This document shows positions 51,285 through 60,079 of a stretch of DNA of 64,000 nucleotides, in pieces. The notes under the pieces are model-generated. The model ran no database searches. It saw nothing but the letters and a program-made list of their open reading frames with translations, and was not told where the DNA came from. The position numbers were made by a program, and so were the translations under genes. Source of the stretch: Mycobacterium nebraskense (GTDB taxonomy: Bacteria > Actinomycetota > Actinomycetes > Mycobacteriales > Mycobacteriaceae); assembly GCF_002102255.1 (NCBI RefSeq), contig NZ_LQPH01000125.1, forward strand, positions 48,780 through 112,779, read 5' to 3'. Position 1 is the first letter of the stretch, and every line of letters starts with the position of its first letter.

Positions 51285-52055
51285 ATGAACAGCACCGAAA
51301 TGCGTGAGTGGTCATGGACTGATGCGTGGTTGCCGGCCGCCCTGCTGGGTGTGGCGGGGGTGGGCTGGTGGTGGTCAGTGGTCAGCATGACCGGCGACGC
51401 CATGTCTATGGACACCGAGCCAGGAATGCCCATGGAGACCGCGCCAATGATGTCGTTCGCCGGTTTCCTCATCGCGTGGGTGGCCATGATGGCCGCGATG
51501 ATGCTTCCTGCGGTCCTGCCCGTCGTTCGCGCCTACGCCCGCGCCGCCACCGGCAGCGCCGCTCCAGCGATCGTCTTCGTCGCCGGATACCTGGCCCTGT
51601 GGAGCGCCACCGGGATCCCCGCCTTCTGGGCGTGGAGCCACCTCAACGGGCCACTGGCACACGGATCACCGTGGGTCGGCCGCCTGGCCGGCGCCATAGC
51701 GCTGGCCGCCGGGATCTATCAGCTCACGCCGCTGAAAGCAGCGTGCCTGCGGCACTGCTACTGGCCATTGTCGGTTTCCCCGCCGTGCGGCAAGTACCAC
51801 GACAGCCCGGCCCGGGCGCTTCGTGCCGGTGGGCGCTACGGCGTCTTTTGTCTGGGCAGCTGCTGGATGCTGTTCGTAGTCATGATCGCCTTCGGCACCA
51901 TGCAATTGGCGTGGATGCTGGCGCTCTCGGTGGTGATCTGGCTGGAGCGAGTCGCCTCCTTCGGCGATTGGCTCACGCGCGTCACGGGGGCGGTGCTCGT
52001 AATCCTTGGCGTTGTGCTGCTGGTGCACCCCGCGTTGGTCATCAACCTTGTCTAG
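51285..52055 (+). CDS. DUF2182 metal-linked membrane protein, 256 aa
   Basis: ATG at 51285. About six hydrophobic helices; Met-rich segments (MTGDAMSMDTEPGMPMETAPMM) may bind copper, and LKAACLRHCYWP and GSCWMLFVVMIAFGTMQLAWM are DUF2182 features. In other actinobacteria DUF2182 genes neighbour copper genes and a DUF1326 gene. The stop is followed by a truncated ORF and the L2 end. Confidence 0.87.
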   Translation: MNSTEMREWSWTDAWLPAALLGVAGVGWWWSVVSMTGDAMSMDTEPGMPMETAPMMSFAGFLIAWVAMMAAMMLPAVLPVVRAYARAATGSAAPAIVFVAGYLALWSATGIPAFWAWSHLNGPLAHGSPWVGRLAGAIALAAGIYQLTPLKAACLRHCYWPLSVSPPCGKYHDSPARALRAGGRYGVFCLGSCWMLFVVMIAFGTMQLAWMLALSVVIWLERVASFGDWLTRVTGAVLVILGVVLLVHPALVINLV

Positions 52056-52069
52056 CGAGGAGTTAAGTC

Positions 52070-52132
52070 ATGACGACGACGACACAACCACGCACCCGCC
52101 CCTGCGCTTTAGCGGCGACATTTTGATCTGGC
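52070..52132 (+). pseudogene. Start of a gene cut by transposon end L2 (DUF1326-like?)
   Basis: GAGGAGTTAAGTC precedes an ATG at 52070, a very good ribosome site 15 bp after DUF2182. The frame reads MTTTTQPRTRPC then stops, and an alternative frame gives FSGDILIW up to L2 at 52133. DUF2182 is often followed by DUF1326, whose start is similar. Identity is tentative; truncation by the transposon end is the simplest reading. Confidence 0.4.
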
Positions 52133-52190
52133 TGTCCGCTGTCGTTTGATCTGAGGCGCTGCTGGCCGTTTGACCTGCGGCGCCTCAGAT
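52133..52190. mobile_element. Tn7-like left end, copy L2
   Basis: TGTCCGCTGTCGTTTGATCT at its start, then ATCTGAGGCG, TTTGACCTGCGG and the inverted CGCCTCAGAT. Matches L1 and L3 closely, including the inverted pair of binding-site-like motifs. Confidence 0.7.
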
Positions 52191-52495
52191 CCGTGCGCTT
52201 GAGCACAGTATTGCGGGGTTGATCGAGGATGCCGGTGCTGCCTGCGTGAGCGGGTCCAGTGCCGAGTGCCCAGTTCTCGAAGAACTGACTGAACCGGCAG
52301 TGCGGCATTCGATTTGAACGCCAACGCATTGCCGTGTTCACGTCGGTTCCCGTGGGTTGGCTCTCTGAGTATGGTGTGCGGGGCAGGTGTCTGTCACGGG
52401 TACGCGCACGGGTCGACGATCGGGTTGTGGGGCTGCCGCGTCCGGAAGCCGGGGACGCCCCGATGCCCCGGCACGGTCTCCTAAGATCAGCAATC
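52191..52495. other. Gene-less stretch between L2 and ynfA
   Basis: No frame here has convincing coding properties on either strand; stops interrupt the longer ones or they run into neighbouring genes in other phases. It may be the degraded subterminal part of the transposon left arm. A weak TTGGCT..TATGGT promoter-like pair occurs near 52357-52376. Confidence 0.4.
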
Positions 52496-52828
52496 ATGGT
52501 GGCGCGTTCAATCCTGTTATTCGTCCTGGCTGCGGTCGCCGAAATCGGCGGTGCCTGGCTTGTCTGGCAAGGCGTCCGCGAGCAACGTGGTTGGCTCTGG
52601 GCGGGACTCGGCGTCATCGCGCTAGGAATGTACGGGTTCGTCGCCACCCTGCAGCCCGATGCCCATTTCGGCCGGATCTTGGCCGCCTACGGCGGCGTAT
52701 TCGTCGCCGGCTCGCTGGCGTGGGGCATGGCCCTCGACGGGTTCCGACCCGACCGTTGGGATGTGATCGGCGCCCTGGCCTGCCTGGTAGGCGTTGCCGT
52801 GATCATGTACGCCCCTCGCGGCCACTAG
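52496..52828 (+). CDS. YnfA (UPF0060) family membrane protein, 110 aa
   Basis: ATG at 52496. Four hydrophobic helices and YnfA hallmarks: [20 protein letters not shown], then [21 protein letters not shown] and [12 protein letters not shown]. YnfA resembles small multidrug transporters and often occurs beside arsenic or mercury genes in mycobacterial metal islands. The damaged copy at 47093 indicates segment duplication. Confidence 0.87.
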   Translation: MVARSILLFVLAAVAEIGGAWLVWQGVREQRGWLWAGLGVIALGMYGFVATLQPDAHFGRILAAYGGVFVAGSLAWGMALDGFRPDRWDVIGALACLVGVAVIMYAPRGH

Positions 52829-53037
52829 CTCAGCATCACGTGGCGGCCGGGCAGGCCCAAACCGACCCATCGGGGGCGGATCGGGACGCATCACCTCGGC
52901 CCCGCCGATCAGTATCGACGGTGACGGAGACGGGCCGGCACGCTCAGCGATCGCCGTATCGATCCCGGGTACGGCCAGACAGTCGACCAGCATTTCATGG
53001 GCCGTTGCCGCGTTGGATAACCCGGGGGGATCTCAGT
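52829..53037 (-). pseudogene. Damaged second copy of the thioredoxin-like gene
   Basis: Bases 52870-53010 match the gene at 47250-47513 ([22 protein letters not shown]). The start is altered, the CPNAAT loop reads LSNAAT (cysteine lost), and about 35 bp near the 3' end are missing, shifting the frame. This copy is decayed where the other is intact. Confidence 0.7.
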
Positions 53038-53070
53038 GGCGCAACAGGTTTCGGTGACTGTGGGTTTGGG

Positions 53071-53484
53071 TTATGTAGTGGTGCCAGGTAGCAGTTCGGC
53101 GATCAGGGTCTGGACGCGGTTGGCGATGTCGTCGCGGATGGAGCGGACGACCTCAAGGGCTTGGCCGGCGGGGTCGGGCAGTTTCCAGTCCCGGTAGGTG
53201 ACTCCCGGGAAGTATGGGCAGGTGTCTCCGCAGCCCATGGTGATCACGACGTCGCTGGCTTGCACCGTGTCGGCGGTGAGCACCGCGGGGCTGTTGGCTG
53301 TGATGTCGATGCCCAGTTCGGCCATCGCGGCAACGGCCGCCGGGTTGACTTGGTCGGCGGGTTCGGTGCCCGCGGAACGGACCTCGATGCGGCCACCGGA
53401 CTGGTGGATCAGCAGTGCGGCCGCCATCTGGGAGCGACCGGCGTTGTGCACGCAGACGAACAGGACGCTGGGTTTGTCGGCCAT
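53071..53484 (-). CDS. arsC: Arsenate reductase ArsC (LMW phosphatase type), 137 aa
   Basis: The N-terminal P-loop VLFVCVHNAGRSQMA holds the catalytic Cys, and GCGDTCPYFPG holds the second reactive site. DWKLPDPAGQ completes the family pattern. It reduces arsenate to arsenite for export by Acr3. Actinobacterial members use mycothiol or thioredoxin; the sequence does not decide between them. The ATG shares a base with the acr3 stop. Confidence 0.93.
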   Translation of the reverse strand: MADKPSVLFVCVHNAGRSQMAAALLIHQSGGRIEVRSAGTEPADQVNPAAVAAMAELGIDITANSPAVLTADTVQASDVVITMGCGDTCPYFPGVTYRDWKLPDPAGQALEVVRSIRDDIANRVQTLIAELLPGTTT

Positions 53485-54578
53485 CAGCGGGCACTGCGTG
53501 ATTGGGACTCGGGTCCGAAGAGGCGGGTACGCAGCGCCAGGGACACGTAGACGAGTCCGACCAGCACCGGTACTTCGATGAGCGGGCCCACGACCCCGGC
53601 CAGGGCCTGCCCGGAGGTGGCGCCGTAGGTGGCGATCGCGACGGCAATCGCGAGTTCGAAGTTATTGCCGGCAGCGGTGAACGCCAACGTGGTGGTGCGC
53701 TCGTACCCGACGTTGAGGAGGGCGCCGAGCAGGTAGCCGCCGGCCCACATGATCGCGAAGTAGGCCAGCAGCGGCACCGCGATGCGGGCGACATCGAAAG
53801 GCCGGGAGGTGATCTGATCACCTTGAAGGGCAAACAGGATGACGATGGTGAACAGCAGTCCATAGAGTGCCCAGGGGCCGATGCGGGGCAGGAATTGCGA
53901 CTCGTACCAGGTGCGGCCTTTGGCGCGTTCGCCTAGGCGGCGGGACAGGTACCCGGCCAACAGTGGGACGCCGAGGAAGATCAACACCGATTTGGCGATC
54001 TGCCACGGGGAGACCTCGATCCCGGTCTGGGACAGGCCCAGCCAGCCCGGCAGCACCGACAGGTAAAACCAGCCCAGCGCGGCGAACATGAGAACCTGAA
54101 AGATCGAGTTCAACGCGACCAGCACTGCGGCGGCCTCGCGGTCCCCGCAGGCCAGGTCGTTCCAGATGATGACCATGGCGATGCAGCGGGCCAGCCCGAC
54201 GATGATCAACCCGGTGCGGTATTCGGGCAGATCGGGAAGTAGCAGCCACGCCAGGGCAAACATCACCGCCGGCCCGATCAGCCAGTTCAACACCAGCGAG
54301 GACGCCAGCAGTTTGCGGTCGGCGGTGACCTCGCCGAGCTGGTCGTAGCGGACTTTGGCCAGCACCGGATACATCATCACCAACAGCCCAAGGGCGATGG
54401 GCAGCGAGACTCCGTCGACCTCAATGGCACTTAGGCCCGCGCCCAGGCCGGGCACCAGCCGCCCCAGCAGCAGGCCGGCGGCCATCGCTACCCCGATCCA
54501 TACCGGCAAGAGCCGGTCCAGGGTGGACAGCTTGGCGGCCACTGCGGGTGCAGCAGTCGATATGGCGGTGTCACTCAT
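53484..54578 (-). CDS. acr3: Acr3 arsenite efflux permease, 364 aa
   Basis: Ten hydrophobic helices with the Acr3 signature GLARCIAMVIIWNDLACGD, containing the conserved Cys, and the discontinuous-helix motif TAAGNNFELAIAVAI. Exports arsenite from the cytoplasm. First of two genes with arsC; arsM lies upstream across a 101 bp gap, so all three may form one operon. Confidence 0.93.
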   Translation of the reverse strand: MSDTAISTAAPAVAAKLSTLDRLLPVWIGVAMAAGLLLGRLVPGLGAGLSAIEVDGVSLPIALGLLVMMYPVLAKVRYDQLGEVTADRKLLASSLVLNWLIGPAVMFALAWLLLPDLPEYRTGLIIVGLARCIAMVIIWNDLACGDREAAAVLVALNSIFQVLMFAALGWFYLSVLPGWLGLSQTGIEVSPWQIAKSVLIFLGVPLLAGYLSRRLGERAKGRTWYESQFLPRIGPWALYGLLFTIVILFALQGDQITSRPFDVARIAVPLLAYFAIMWAGGYLLGALLNVGYERTTTLAFTAAGNNFELAIAVAIATYGATSGQALAGVVGPLIEVPVLVGLVYVSLALRTRLFGPESQSRSAR

Positions 54579-54679
54579 GAGGTTTCTCTCCCGTGGCGCG
54601 AGCGGCGTACCGCTTCACTGGCAGCTGTCAACGTGAGGTGGGTCGGGGCGCGGTGGCGCGGTCGTTCGCTGCGGCTGTC

Positions 54680-55480
54680 TCAATCAGACGATGCGGCGGG
54701 TTTGGTGGCGTGGATGATCGCGCCGTGCATCCCTTCGGCCACCTGGTGGGTGAACGTGACCGTGGCATCGGTGAACCCGGCCGCGGCCAGTCCGTCGAGG
54801 TACTCCTGGCGGGACAGCGCTCCGGCGATGCAGCCGACGTAGGAGCCGCGTTCGGCGCGCTCGGCCGAACTGAGGTGGTCTTCGGCGACGACGTCGGAGA
54901 TCCCGATCCGCCCGCCGGGGACCAGCACCCGGAACATCTCGGCGATCACGGCCGGTTTGTCGGCGGACAGGTTGATCACGCAGTTGGAGATCACCACATC
55001 GACGGCGGCATCGGGCAGCGGGATGTCTTCGATGGTGCCCTTGCGGAACTCGACGTTGGTGACACCGGCCTTGGCTCGGAATTCTTCGGCGTTCCGCCTC
55101 GCCAAGGCCAGCATCTCGTCGGTCATGTCGACGCCGTAAGCAAACCCGTCCGGGCCGACCCGGCGCGCCGACAACAAAACGTCGATCCCGCCGCCAGAAC
55201 CCAGGTCAAGCACCCGCTCTCCGGGGTGCAAGTCAGCGACCGCGGTCGGGTTACCGCAACCCAGGCTGGCCGCAACCGCTTCAGCGGGAATCTCGGAGTG
55301 CTCGTCGTCGCCGTAGAGACCGGCGCCGAAGATGGTCCCGATATCGGCTGAGTCGCTGGACCCGCAGCAGCTCGCGGCGGTCAGCACATCGCTGTTGGTA
55401 GCGCCCCCGCTGATCGCGGTGGCGGCGGCGCCGTAGCTGGCCCGGACCTGATCACGCAGCTCATTGTGTTCGGCGGTCAT
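54680..55480 (-). CDS. arsM: Arsenite S-adenosylmethionine methyltransferase ArsM, 266 aa
   Basis: ATG at 55480 (alternative 55498). SAM-binding motif VLDLGSGGGIDVLL, and the ArsM Cys set: SCCGSS near the N-terminus, SNCVINLS, and YVGCIAGAL. ArsM methylates arsenite to volatile or less retained products. Divergent from arsR. Confidence 0.92.
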   Translation of the reverse strand: MTAEHNELRDQVRASYGAAATAISGGATNSDVLTAASCCGSSDSADIGTIFGAGLYGDDEHSEIPAEAVAASLGCGNPTAVADLHPGERVLDLGSGGGIDVLLSARRVGPDGFAYGVDMTDEMLALARRNAEEFRAKAGVTNVEFRKGTIEDIPLPDAAVDVVISNCVINLSADKPAVIAEMFRVLVPGGRIGISDVVAEDHLSSAERAERGSYVGCIAGALSRQEYLDGLAAAGFTDATVTFTHQVAEGMHGAIIHATKPAASSD

Positions 55481-55499
55481 CGCACCTACTCTTTCCATC

Positions 55500-55568
55500 G
55501 ACAGACATCTATGTGAGCAGTGTGCGGGAAACATCGATGACTGTCAATGCGTGTGTCATACTGGGGCC
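55500..55568. promoter_or_regulatory. Divergent arsM/arsR promoter-operator region
   Basis: Holds ACATCGATG and a CTGTCA-TGCGTG stretch, and on the plus strand CATACT (55557-55562) about 7 nt before the arsR ATG, so the arsR message may be near leaderless. A TTGACAGTCATCGATG segment on the minus strand is -35-like and probably overlaps the ArsR site. Exact operator bases cannot be fixed by eye. Confidence 0.5.
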
Positions 55569-55955
55569 ATGCCCGCCGCGATCGCCTCCCCGACCGAACG
55601 CGATGACTCGTTGCTGGTCGCTGACGTTGCGGCGTGCTGCAGCCCGATCACCGACGGCGTACTCGACGCGGCCGCCGCCGAGCGGCTGGCCGGCGTGCTC
55701 AAGGCGCTGGCCGAACCGACCCGGCTACGGCTTGTGTCAATGATCGCGGGCCATGAGGGCGCCGAGGCGTGTGTATGCGACCTGACCGCTACTGTGGGGC
55801 TATCCCAGCCGACGGTGTCGCATCACCTCAAGATCCTGGTCGAGGCCGGCCTGCTCGACCGAACCCAGCGCGGCAAGTGGGCGTACTACCGGCTGGTGCC
55901 CGCGGCCCTGGATGCGCTCGGCGGGGTGTTTGTTGTCCGTTGTCGTTGTGGCTGA
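55569..55955 (+). CDS. arsR: ArsR-family arsenic repressor, 128 aa
   Basis: ATG at 55569. The winged HTH includes LKALAEPTRLRLVSMI and LSQPTVSHHLKILVEAGL. Cys residues AACCSP near the N-terminus and EACVCDL before the recognition helix form the usual arsenite site. The last residues (VRCRCG) are encoded inside transposon end L3 (55934), so the natural C-terminus was probably replaced. Confidence 0.92.
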   Translation: MPAAIASPTERDDSLLVADVAACCSPITDGVLDAAAAERLAGVLKALAEPTRLRLVSMIAGHEGAEACVCDLTATVGLSQPTVSHHLKILVEAGLLDRTQRGKWAYYRLVPAALDALGGVFVVRCRCG

Positions 55956-55993
55956 GGCAGCGCTTGAGGGCCTGACCTGCGATGCCTCGGATT
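55934..55993. mobile_element. Tn7-like left end, copy L3
   Basis: TGTCCGTTGTCGTTGTGGCT, then CTGAGGCAGC, CTGACCTGCG and inverted ATGCCTCGGAT. With the right end at 64000 it would bound an 8,067 bp element carrying ctpG, DUF1490, cmtR and the transposition genes. Confidence 0.72.
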
Positions 55994-56008
55994 CAGTGAC
56001 GGCCGCCG

Positions 56009-58336
56009 CTACCTTGAGTTGTCCTGCCGCCGGGTGTCTCGTGCTGGCCCCGCAAGAGGCGTTATGCGTCCGGCGCGTACGCCGTTGGCGATGACGACGA
56101 CTTCGGCAAGCTCGTGCACCAGTACGACCGTGGCCAGGCCGAGGGTTCCGAACATCGCCAGCGGCATGAGCACGGTGATGATGCCCAGGGAGAGTCCGAC
56201 GTTTTGCACCATGATCTGCCGGGAGCGTCGAGCATGTGCTAGTGCGTGGGGCAGGTGCCGCAGGTCTTGGCCCATCAGGGCGACGTCGGCGGTTTCGATC
56301 GCGACATCGGTTCCCATGGCGCCCATCGCGATTCCCAGGTCGGCGGCGGCCAGGGCCGGAGCATCGTTGACGCCGTCGCCGACCATCGCGGTGGGCCGGT
56401 GAGCGCCCAGTTCTGCGATCAGGTGAGCCTTGTCCTCGGGGCGCAGTTCGGCATAGACGTGCTCGATGCCGGCTTGGGCGGCGAGCGCCGCCGCGGTGGC
56501 GTGATTGTCGCCGGTGAGCATCGTCACCTGGTAGCCGCCGGCACGTAGCGCGGTGATGACCTCGGGAGCTTCTGGGCGTAGTTCGTCGCGCACGGCGATG
56601 GCACCGAGCAGCCGGTCATCGCGTTCTACGAGCACCGCTGTGGCCCCGGCTTGTTGCATGTGCGCTACGTGATCGGCGAGGTCGGCGGGGTCGATCCAGC
56701 CGGGCCGGCCCAGCCGGATGGCTTGCCCGTCGAGGTGGCCGGTCAGCCCAGCTCCGGCAACGGCGTGCACGTCACTCGCGGCGGCCACCGGCGCTTGGGT
56801 AGCGGCCAGGACGGCCGCGGCCAGCGGGTGTTCACTGCGGGTTTCCAGCGCGGCCGCGACCGCCAGCACCTCTTCGCGGGTGGCGTCGTTGGTGGTGGCG
56901 ATGTCGATGACGGTGGGCCGGTTGGCGGTCAAAGTTCCGGTTTTGTCCAGCGCGATCCCACTGATGGTGCCCAGGGCTTCCAGCGCGGCACCGCCCTTGA
57001 TCAGTACCCCGATCTTCGAGGCGGCACCGACTGCCGCCACGACGGTCACCGGCACGGCGATGGCGAGCGCGCACGGGGACGCGGCGACGAGCACCACCAG
57101 AGCGCGTTCGATCCACACCAGCGGGTTACCGAAGATGCTGCCCGTCCCGGCGATCAGCGCCCCGGCGATCATGATGCCCGGCACCAACGGCTGCGCGATC
57201 CGATCGGCCAGGCGCTGGCTGGCGCCCTTGCGGGCCTGTTCGGCTTCCACGATCTGCACGATTCGCGCCAACGAGTTGTCCTCAACGGTCGCGGTGACCT
57301 CCACCTGCAGCACTCCGGACCCGTTGATCGACCCGGCGAACACCTCATCACCGGGTCCGGCCTCTACCGGCACCGATTCGCCGGTAATCGCCGAGACGTC
57401 CAGGGCGGTGCGCCCGGCAACAATGATGCCGTCGGTGGCCAGGCGTTCCCCGGGTTTGACAATCATCTGATCACCGACGCGCAGTTCGGCTGCGGCCACC
57501 ACGGTTTCGACACCTGCGCGCAAGACCGTGGCCTGATCCGGCACCAGCGCCAGCAGAGCACGCAGGCCGCGGCGGGTACGGGCCACCGCGTATTCCTCCA
57601 AACCCTCGCTGATGGAGAACAAAAACGCCAGCATCGCGGCCTCGCCGACCTGACCGAGTCCAACAGCGCCGAGCGCGGCGATCGTCATCAACGTGCCGAC
57701 ACCGACACGGCCCTCGGTCAGTCGCCTAACGGTTGAGGGCACGAACGTCGAAGCGCCCACCGCGAGCGCCACGACTTTCAATCCCAACGCCACCGGCCCG
57801 AATGGAGTCAGCCACGCCGTCACCAGTGAGGCTGTCAGCACCACCCCGGAGAACGCGGCCCGCCGCAGCTTGACAACGCCCCACAGCCGCTCCGACTCAG
57901 GGTGGCTGTCGTCGTGGTCGCAGCAGCCATCGCTTCGTTGCACTGGTCGTTGTGAAACCCTGTCAGCTTGCTCGCCGGATAGCGTCCGCTCGCTCCAGTC
58001 GAGGATTCTCTGCACCACACCGGGGTTGCCTCCCTCGACCGAGTGCGGCGCCCGGGCGGGCACCGACTCGGCAGGGATGTGCTCGGCGGCGGCGATCGCC
58101 GACAAAATGGCAGCGGTGTCGCAGCGCTCGGGTGAATACCAGACCACCACGGAAGCCGTGCGCGGATACGCGCGGACCGCATCCACACCAGCCACCGTGG
58201 CGACCGAGTCCTCGATCGCGACAGCCCGCACCGCGTCGAACCGAAACCAGTTAGCACGCACCCGTATTCGTCGCGCACCCGCAGACACGACAACCAGCGC
58301 GGCCCCGTGATCGGAGGAAACCTCAGCAGTAGGCAC
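56009..58336 (-). CDS. ctpG: CtpG-type heavy-metal P1B ATPase, 775 aa
   Basis: P-type ATPase with TGES, an SPC motif (ASPCALAIAV near 420), DKTGT near 462, SEHP and GDGVND. The final membrane part reads HELAEVVVIANGVRAGR. The whole sequence closely follows M. tuberculosis CtpG, including the N-terminal degenerate HMA-like region and a CC-DHDD linker. CtpG is induced by cadmium and lead through CmtR. It is the last gene of the cmtR-DUF1490-ctpG set, the same order as Rv1994c-Rv1993c-Rv1992c. Confidence 0.93.
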   Translation of the reverse strand: MPTAEVSSDHGAALVVVSAGARRIRVRANWFRFDAVRAVAIEDSVATVAGVDAVRAYPRTASVVVWYSPERCDTAAILSAIAAAEHIPAESVPARAPHSVEGGNPGVVQRILDWSERTLSGEQADRVSQRPVQRSDGCCDHDDSHPESERLWGVVKLRRAAFSGVVLTASLVTAWLTPFGPVALGLKVVALAVGASTFVPSTVRRLTEGRVGVGTLMTIAALGAVGLGQVGEAAMLAFLFSISEGLEEYAVARTRRGLRALLALVPDQATVLRAGVETVVAAAELRVGDQMIVKPGERLATDGIIVAGRTALDVSAITGESVPVEAGPGDEVFAGSINGSGVLQVEVTATVEDNSLARIVQIVEAEQARKGASQRLADRIAQPLVPGIMIAGALIAGTGSIFGNPLVWIERALVVLVAASPCALAIAVPVTVVAAVGAASKIGVLIKGGAALEALGTISGIALDKTGTLTANRPTVIDIATTNDATREEVLAVAAALETRSEHPLAAAVLAATQAPVAAASDVHAVAGAGLTGHLDGQAIRLGRPGWIDPADLADHVAHMQQAGATAVLVERDDRLLGAIAVRDELRPEAPEVITALRAGGYQVTMLTGDNHATAAALAAQAGIEHVYAELRPEDKAHLIAELGAHRPTAMVGDGVNDAPALAAADLGIAMGAMGTDVAIETADVALMGQDLRHLPHALAHARRSRQIMVQNVGLSLGIITVLMPLAMFGTLGLATVVLVHELAEVVVIANGVRAGRITPLAGPARDTRRQDNSR

Positions 58337-58361
58337 AATCGACCTTTCCCCGTGAAAACGG

Positions 58362-58658
58362 CTAACCCATCACTTGGCAGCAGTCGTCATCGTCAGCCTT
58401 GGCGGCGGGCGGCCGAGGGGCATCGTCGCCGATGCGTCCGCGGGCTTCGGCGACCACGTCGGCGACTTTCAGCCGGGCCGACTCCGCTGCTACCTCTGCG
58501 CTCCGAGTTCCGCGCAGTCCCCACTCCGTCACGGTCACCGCTGCCCGGTGAACCGGCGCCGTGCCCACCGCCTTGCGCAGCACCTCGTAGGCGCTCACCC
58601 CGACCAGCCCGGTGAACACTGTCCCGGCTGCTTTGGCCACGAACCCATGTATAGCCAC
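58362..58658 (-). CDS. DUF1490 protein (Rv1993c-like), 98 aa
   Basis: ATG at 58658. MAIHGFVAKAAGTVFTGLVG then YEVLRKAV and [15 protein letters not shown] are DUF1490 features, and the tail DDDDCC could bind metal. It precedes ctpG by 25 bp and follows cmtR, as Rv1993c does in M. tuberculosis. Confidence 0.92.
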   Translation of the reverse strand: MAIHGFVAKAAGTVFTGLVGVSAYEVLRKAVGTAPVHRAAVTVTEWGLRGTRSAEVAAESARLKVADVVAEARGRIGDDAPRPPAAKADDDDCCQVMG

Positions 58659-58739
58659 TGCTTATCCCTTCTGTTCTGCCAACTCACTACGATTGAGCGA
58701 CCGCGATCTTCAAGGTCACCGGATCGCTGCCACTGATGG

Positions 58740-59096
58740 TCATCGACCAACGGTGGCCTCGGCTGCGCCCGATGCGGCGTCCTCGCCGACACAGGGCTGG
58801 TCGGTATCCACCGCCAAAACAACCTGGACCAGCTCGCCCAGAGCACGGGCGAGGTGAGGGTCGGCCAGCGCGTAGCGAACCTGCCGGCCCTCATAGGTCG
58901 CGATGACCAGCCCGCAGCCCCGCAAACACGACAAATGATTGGACACATTCGACCGTGTCAACCCCAGCTGCGCAGCCAACTGGCCCGGGTAGCACACCCC
59001 ATCGAGCAGTGCCACCAGAATCCGACACCGCGTCGGATCCGCCAGCGCTCGGCCCAGCCGAGCCAGCGCCGATTCCCGCGTCTCACACGTCAGCAT
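58740..59096 (-). CDS. cmtR: CmtR cadmium/lead-sensing ArsR-family repressor, 118 aa
   Basis: ATG at 59096. The sequence is very close to M. tuberculosis CmtR as I remember it: MLTCETRESALARLGRALAD at the start, LTRSNVSNHLSCLRGCGLV and VDTDQPC. The metal ligands Cys57, Cys61 and Cys102 are all present. CmtR represses its own operon and leaves DNA when Cd(II) or Pb(II) binds. Confidence 0.95.
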   Translation of the reverse strand: MLTCETRESALARLGRALADPTRCRILVALLDGVCYPGQLAAQLGLTRSNVSNHLSCLRGCGLVIATYEGRQVRYALADPHLARALGELVQVVLAVDTDQPCVGEDAASGAAEATVGR

Positions 59097-59103
59097 GCAC
59101 CAA

Positions 59104-59133
59104 ACAGTACAGCCGATACTGATATGTCAGCAA
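59104..59133 (-). promoter_or_regulatory. cmtR promoter with embedded dyad
   Basis: On the minus strand TTGCTG (59128-59133) and TACTGT (59104-59109) are 18 bp apart, and the spacer contains the dyad CTGA-CATA-TCAG. A start about 7 nt after the -10 would lie at the ATG, giving a leaderless message. The dyad is the likely CmtR operator. Confidence 0.6.
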
Positions 59134-59167
59134 GGGCTGAATTGTGCCATGGCTCCACACGCCGCCG

Positions 59168-60079
59168 TCAGCCCTGACGCCGCCCAGCTGGCCCAGCCGG
59201 GCACGGTGATCGCGGGGATTGACCTGGTCGTGGTTTCCACGCGTCGAAGTGGTGTGCGCGGCGGGTGGCGCTGAGTTGTTGATCGTGGATCCACTGTTCG
59301 ATGGGGCGGGTTTGGTCGCGGTGCTGGGGAAACCGGGCGCTGACGTTGACGTAGACCGCATCGACGGCGCGGGCACGGGCGGGTGTGGCTGGCGCGGTGC
59401 CCCAGATCCGGCGATGAGCGCCGGCCAGGATGGCGGCCAAGGCGATCAGGTCCGGGTAGGCGCCGATGTGCGTGTCGGCGTCGGCGCGGGCAGGCGGCAG
59501 CGTAAACGGGCTGGTGCTGCGTGCCCAGCAGCGGTGAATCCGCGCGGCATCCCTGACCGCGAAGCGCGCAGCGTCGCTGTGACACCGATCCAGTCGGGCA
59601 TGGCGCTGCGCTGCGGCGATCACCGCGGGGGCGCAGCGCAGATCGCGTTGATCGTCGAGGGTGGAGGTGCCTGCACCGATCCATCGGCGGTGGCGGCAGC
59701 AGACGGTCGCGTAGTCGGGCAACCAGCAGTAGACCGGCTCATAGACACCGCGGCGTGCCATGCACAGGCGGCATGCGGGCCGGGCGTGGCGGCGTTGGCG
59801 GGTGGTGTCGCGGTCGGGGGCGGCCAGCCCGATGAGCCGGGCGTGAAGGATGCCCACGGGCTGGCCGCTGGCGGTTGCCAACCAGTCCGGCCGGGGACGG
59901 CAGATCGCTGGACCGTCGGCCAGGTAGCGCCGCAGACCTCGGGGTTCTAGGTGGTTGGCGTGCGCGAGCCGATCAAGATAGGACTGCACCGTTTCGCCAC
60001 GAAACGGTGTGACGGTGCGCGGTAGTGGCGCGGCAGGCCCCTGCGGCCACGCCGGTGGGGTTGATACGTCAGCTGGCAT
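59168..60079 (-). CDS. tniQ: TniQ/TnsD-family target selector, 303 aa
   Basis: ATG at 60079. The family start LPRTVTPFRGETVQSYLDRLA is clear, followed by the zinc-finger-like CRLCMARRGVYEP and CCRHRRW. TniQ-type proteins direct target choice of Tn7-like elements. It overlaps tniB by 11 bp and is the last gene of the transposition operon. The C-terminal ~40 residues are low complexity. Confidence 0.9.
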   Translation of the reverse strand: MPADVSTPPAWPQGPAAPLPRTVTPFRGETVQSYLDRLAHANHLEPRGLRRYLADGPAICRPRPDWLATASGQPVGILHARLIGLAAPDRDTTRQRRHARPACRLCMARRGVYEPVYCWLPDYATVCCRHRRWIGAGTSTLDDQRDLRCAPAVIAAAQRHARLDRCHSDAARFAVRDAARIHRCWARSTSPFTLPPARADADTHIGAYPDLIALAAILAGAHRRIWGTAPATPARARAVDAVYVNVSARFPQHRDQTRPIEQWIHDQQLSATRRAHHFDAWKPRPGQSPRSPCPAGPAGRRQG

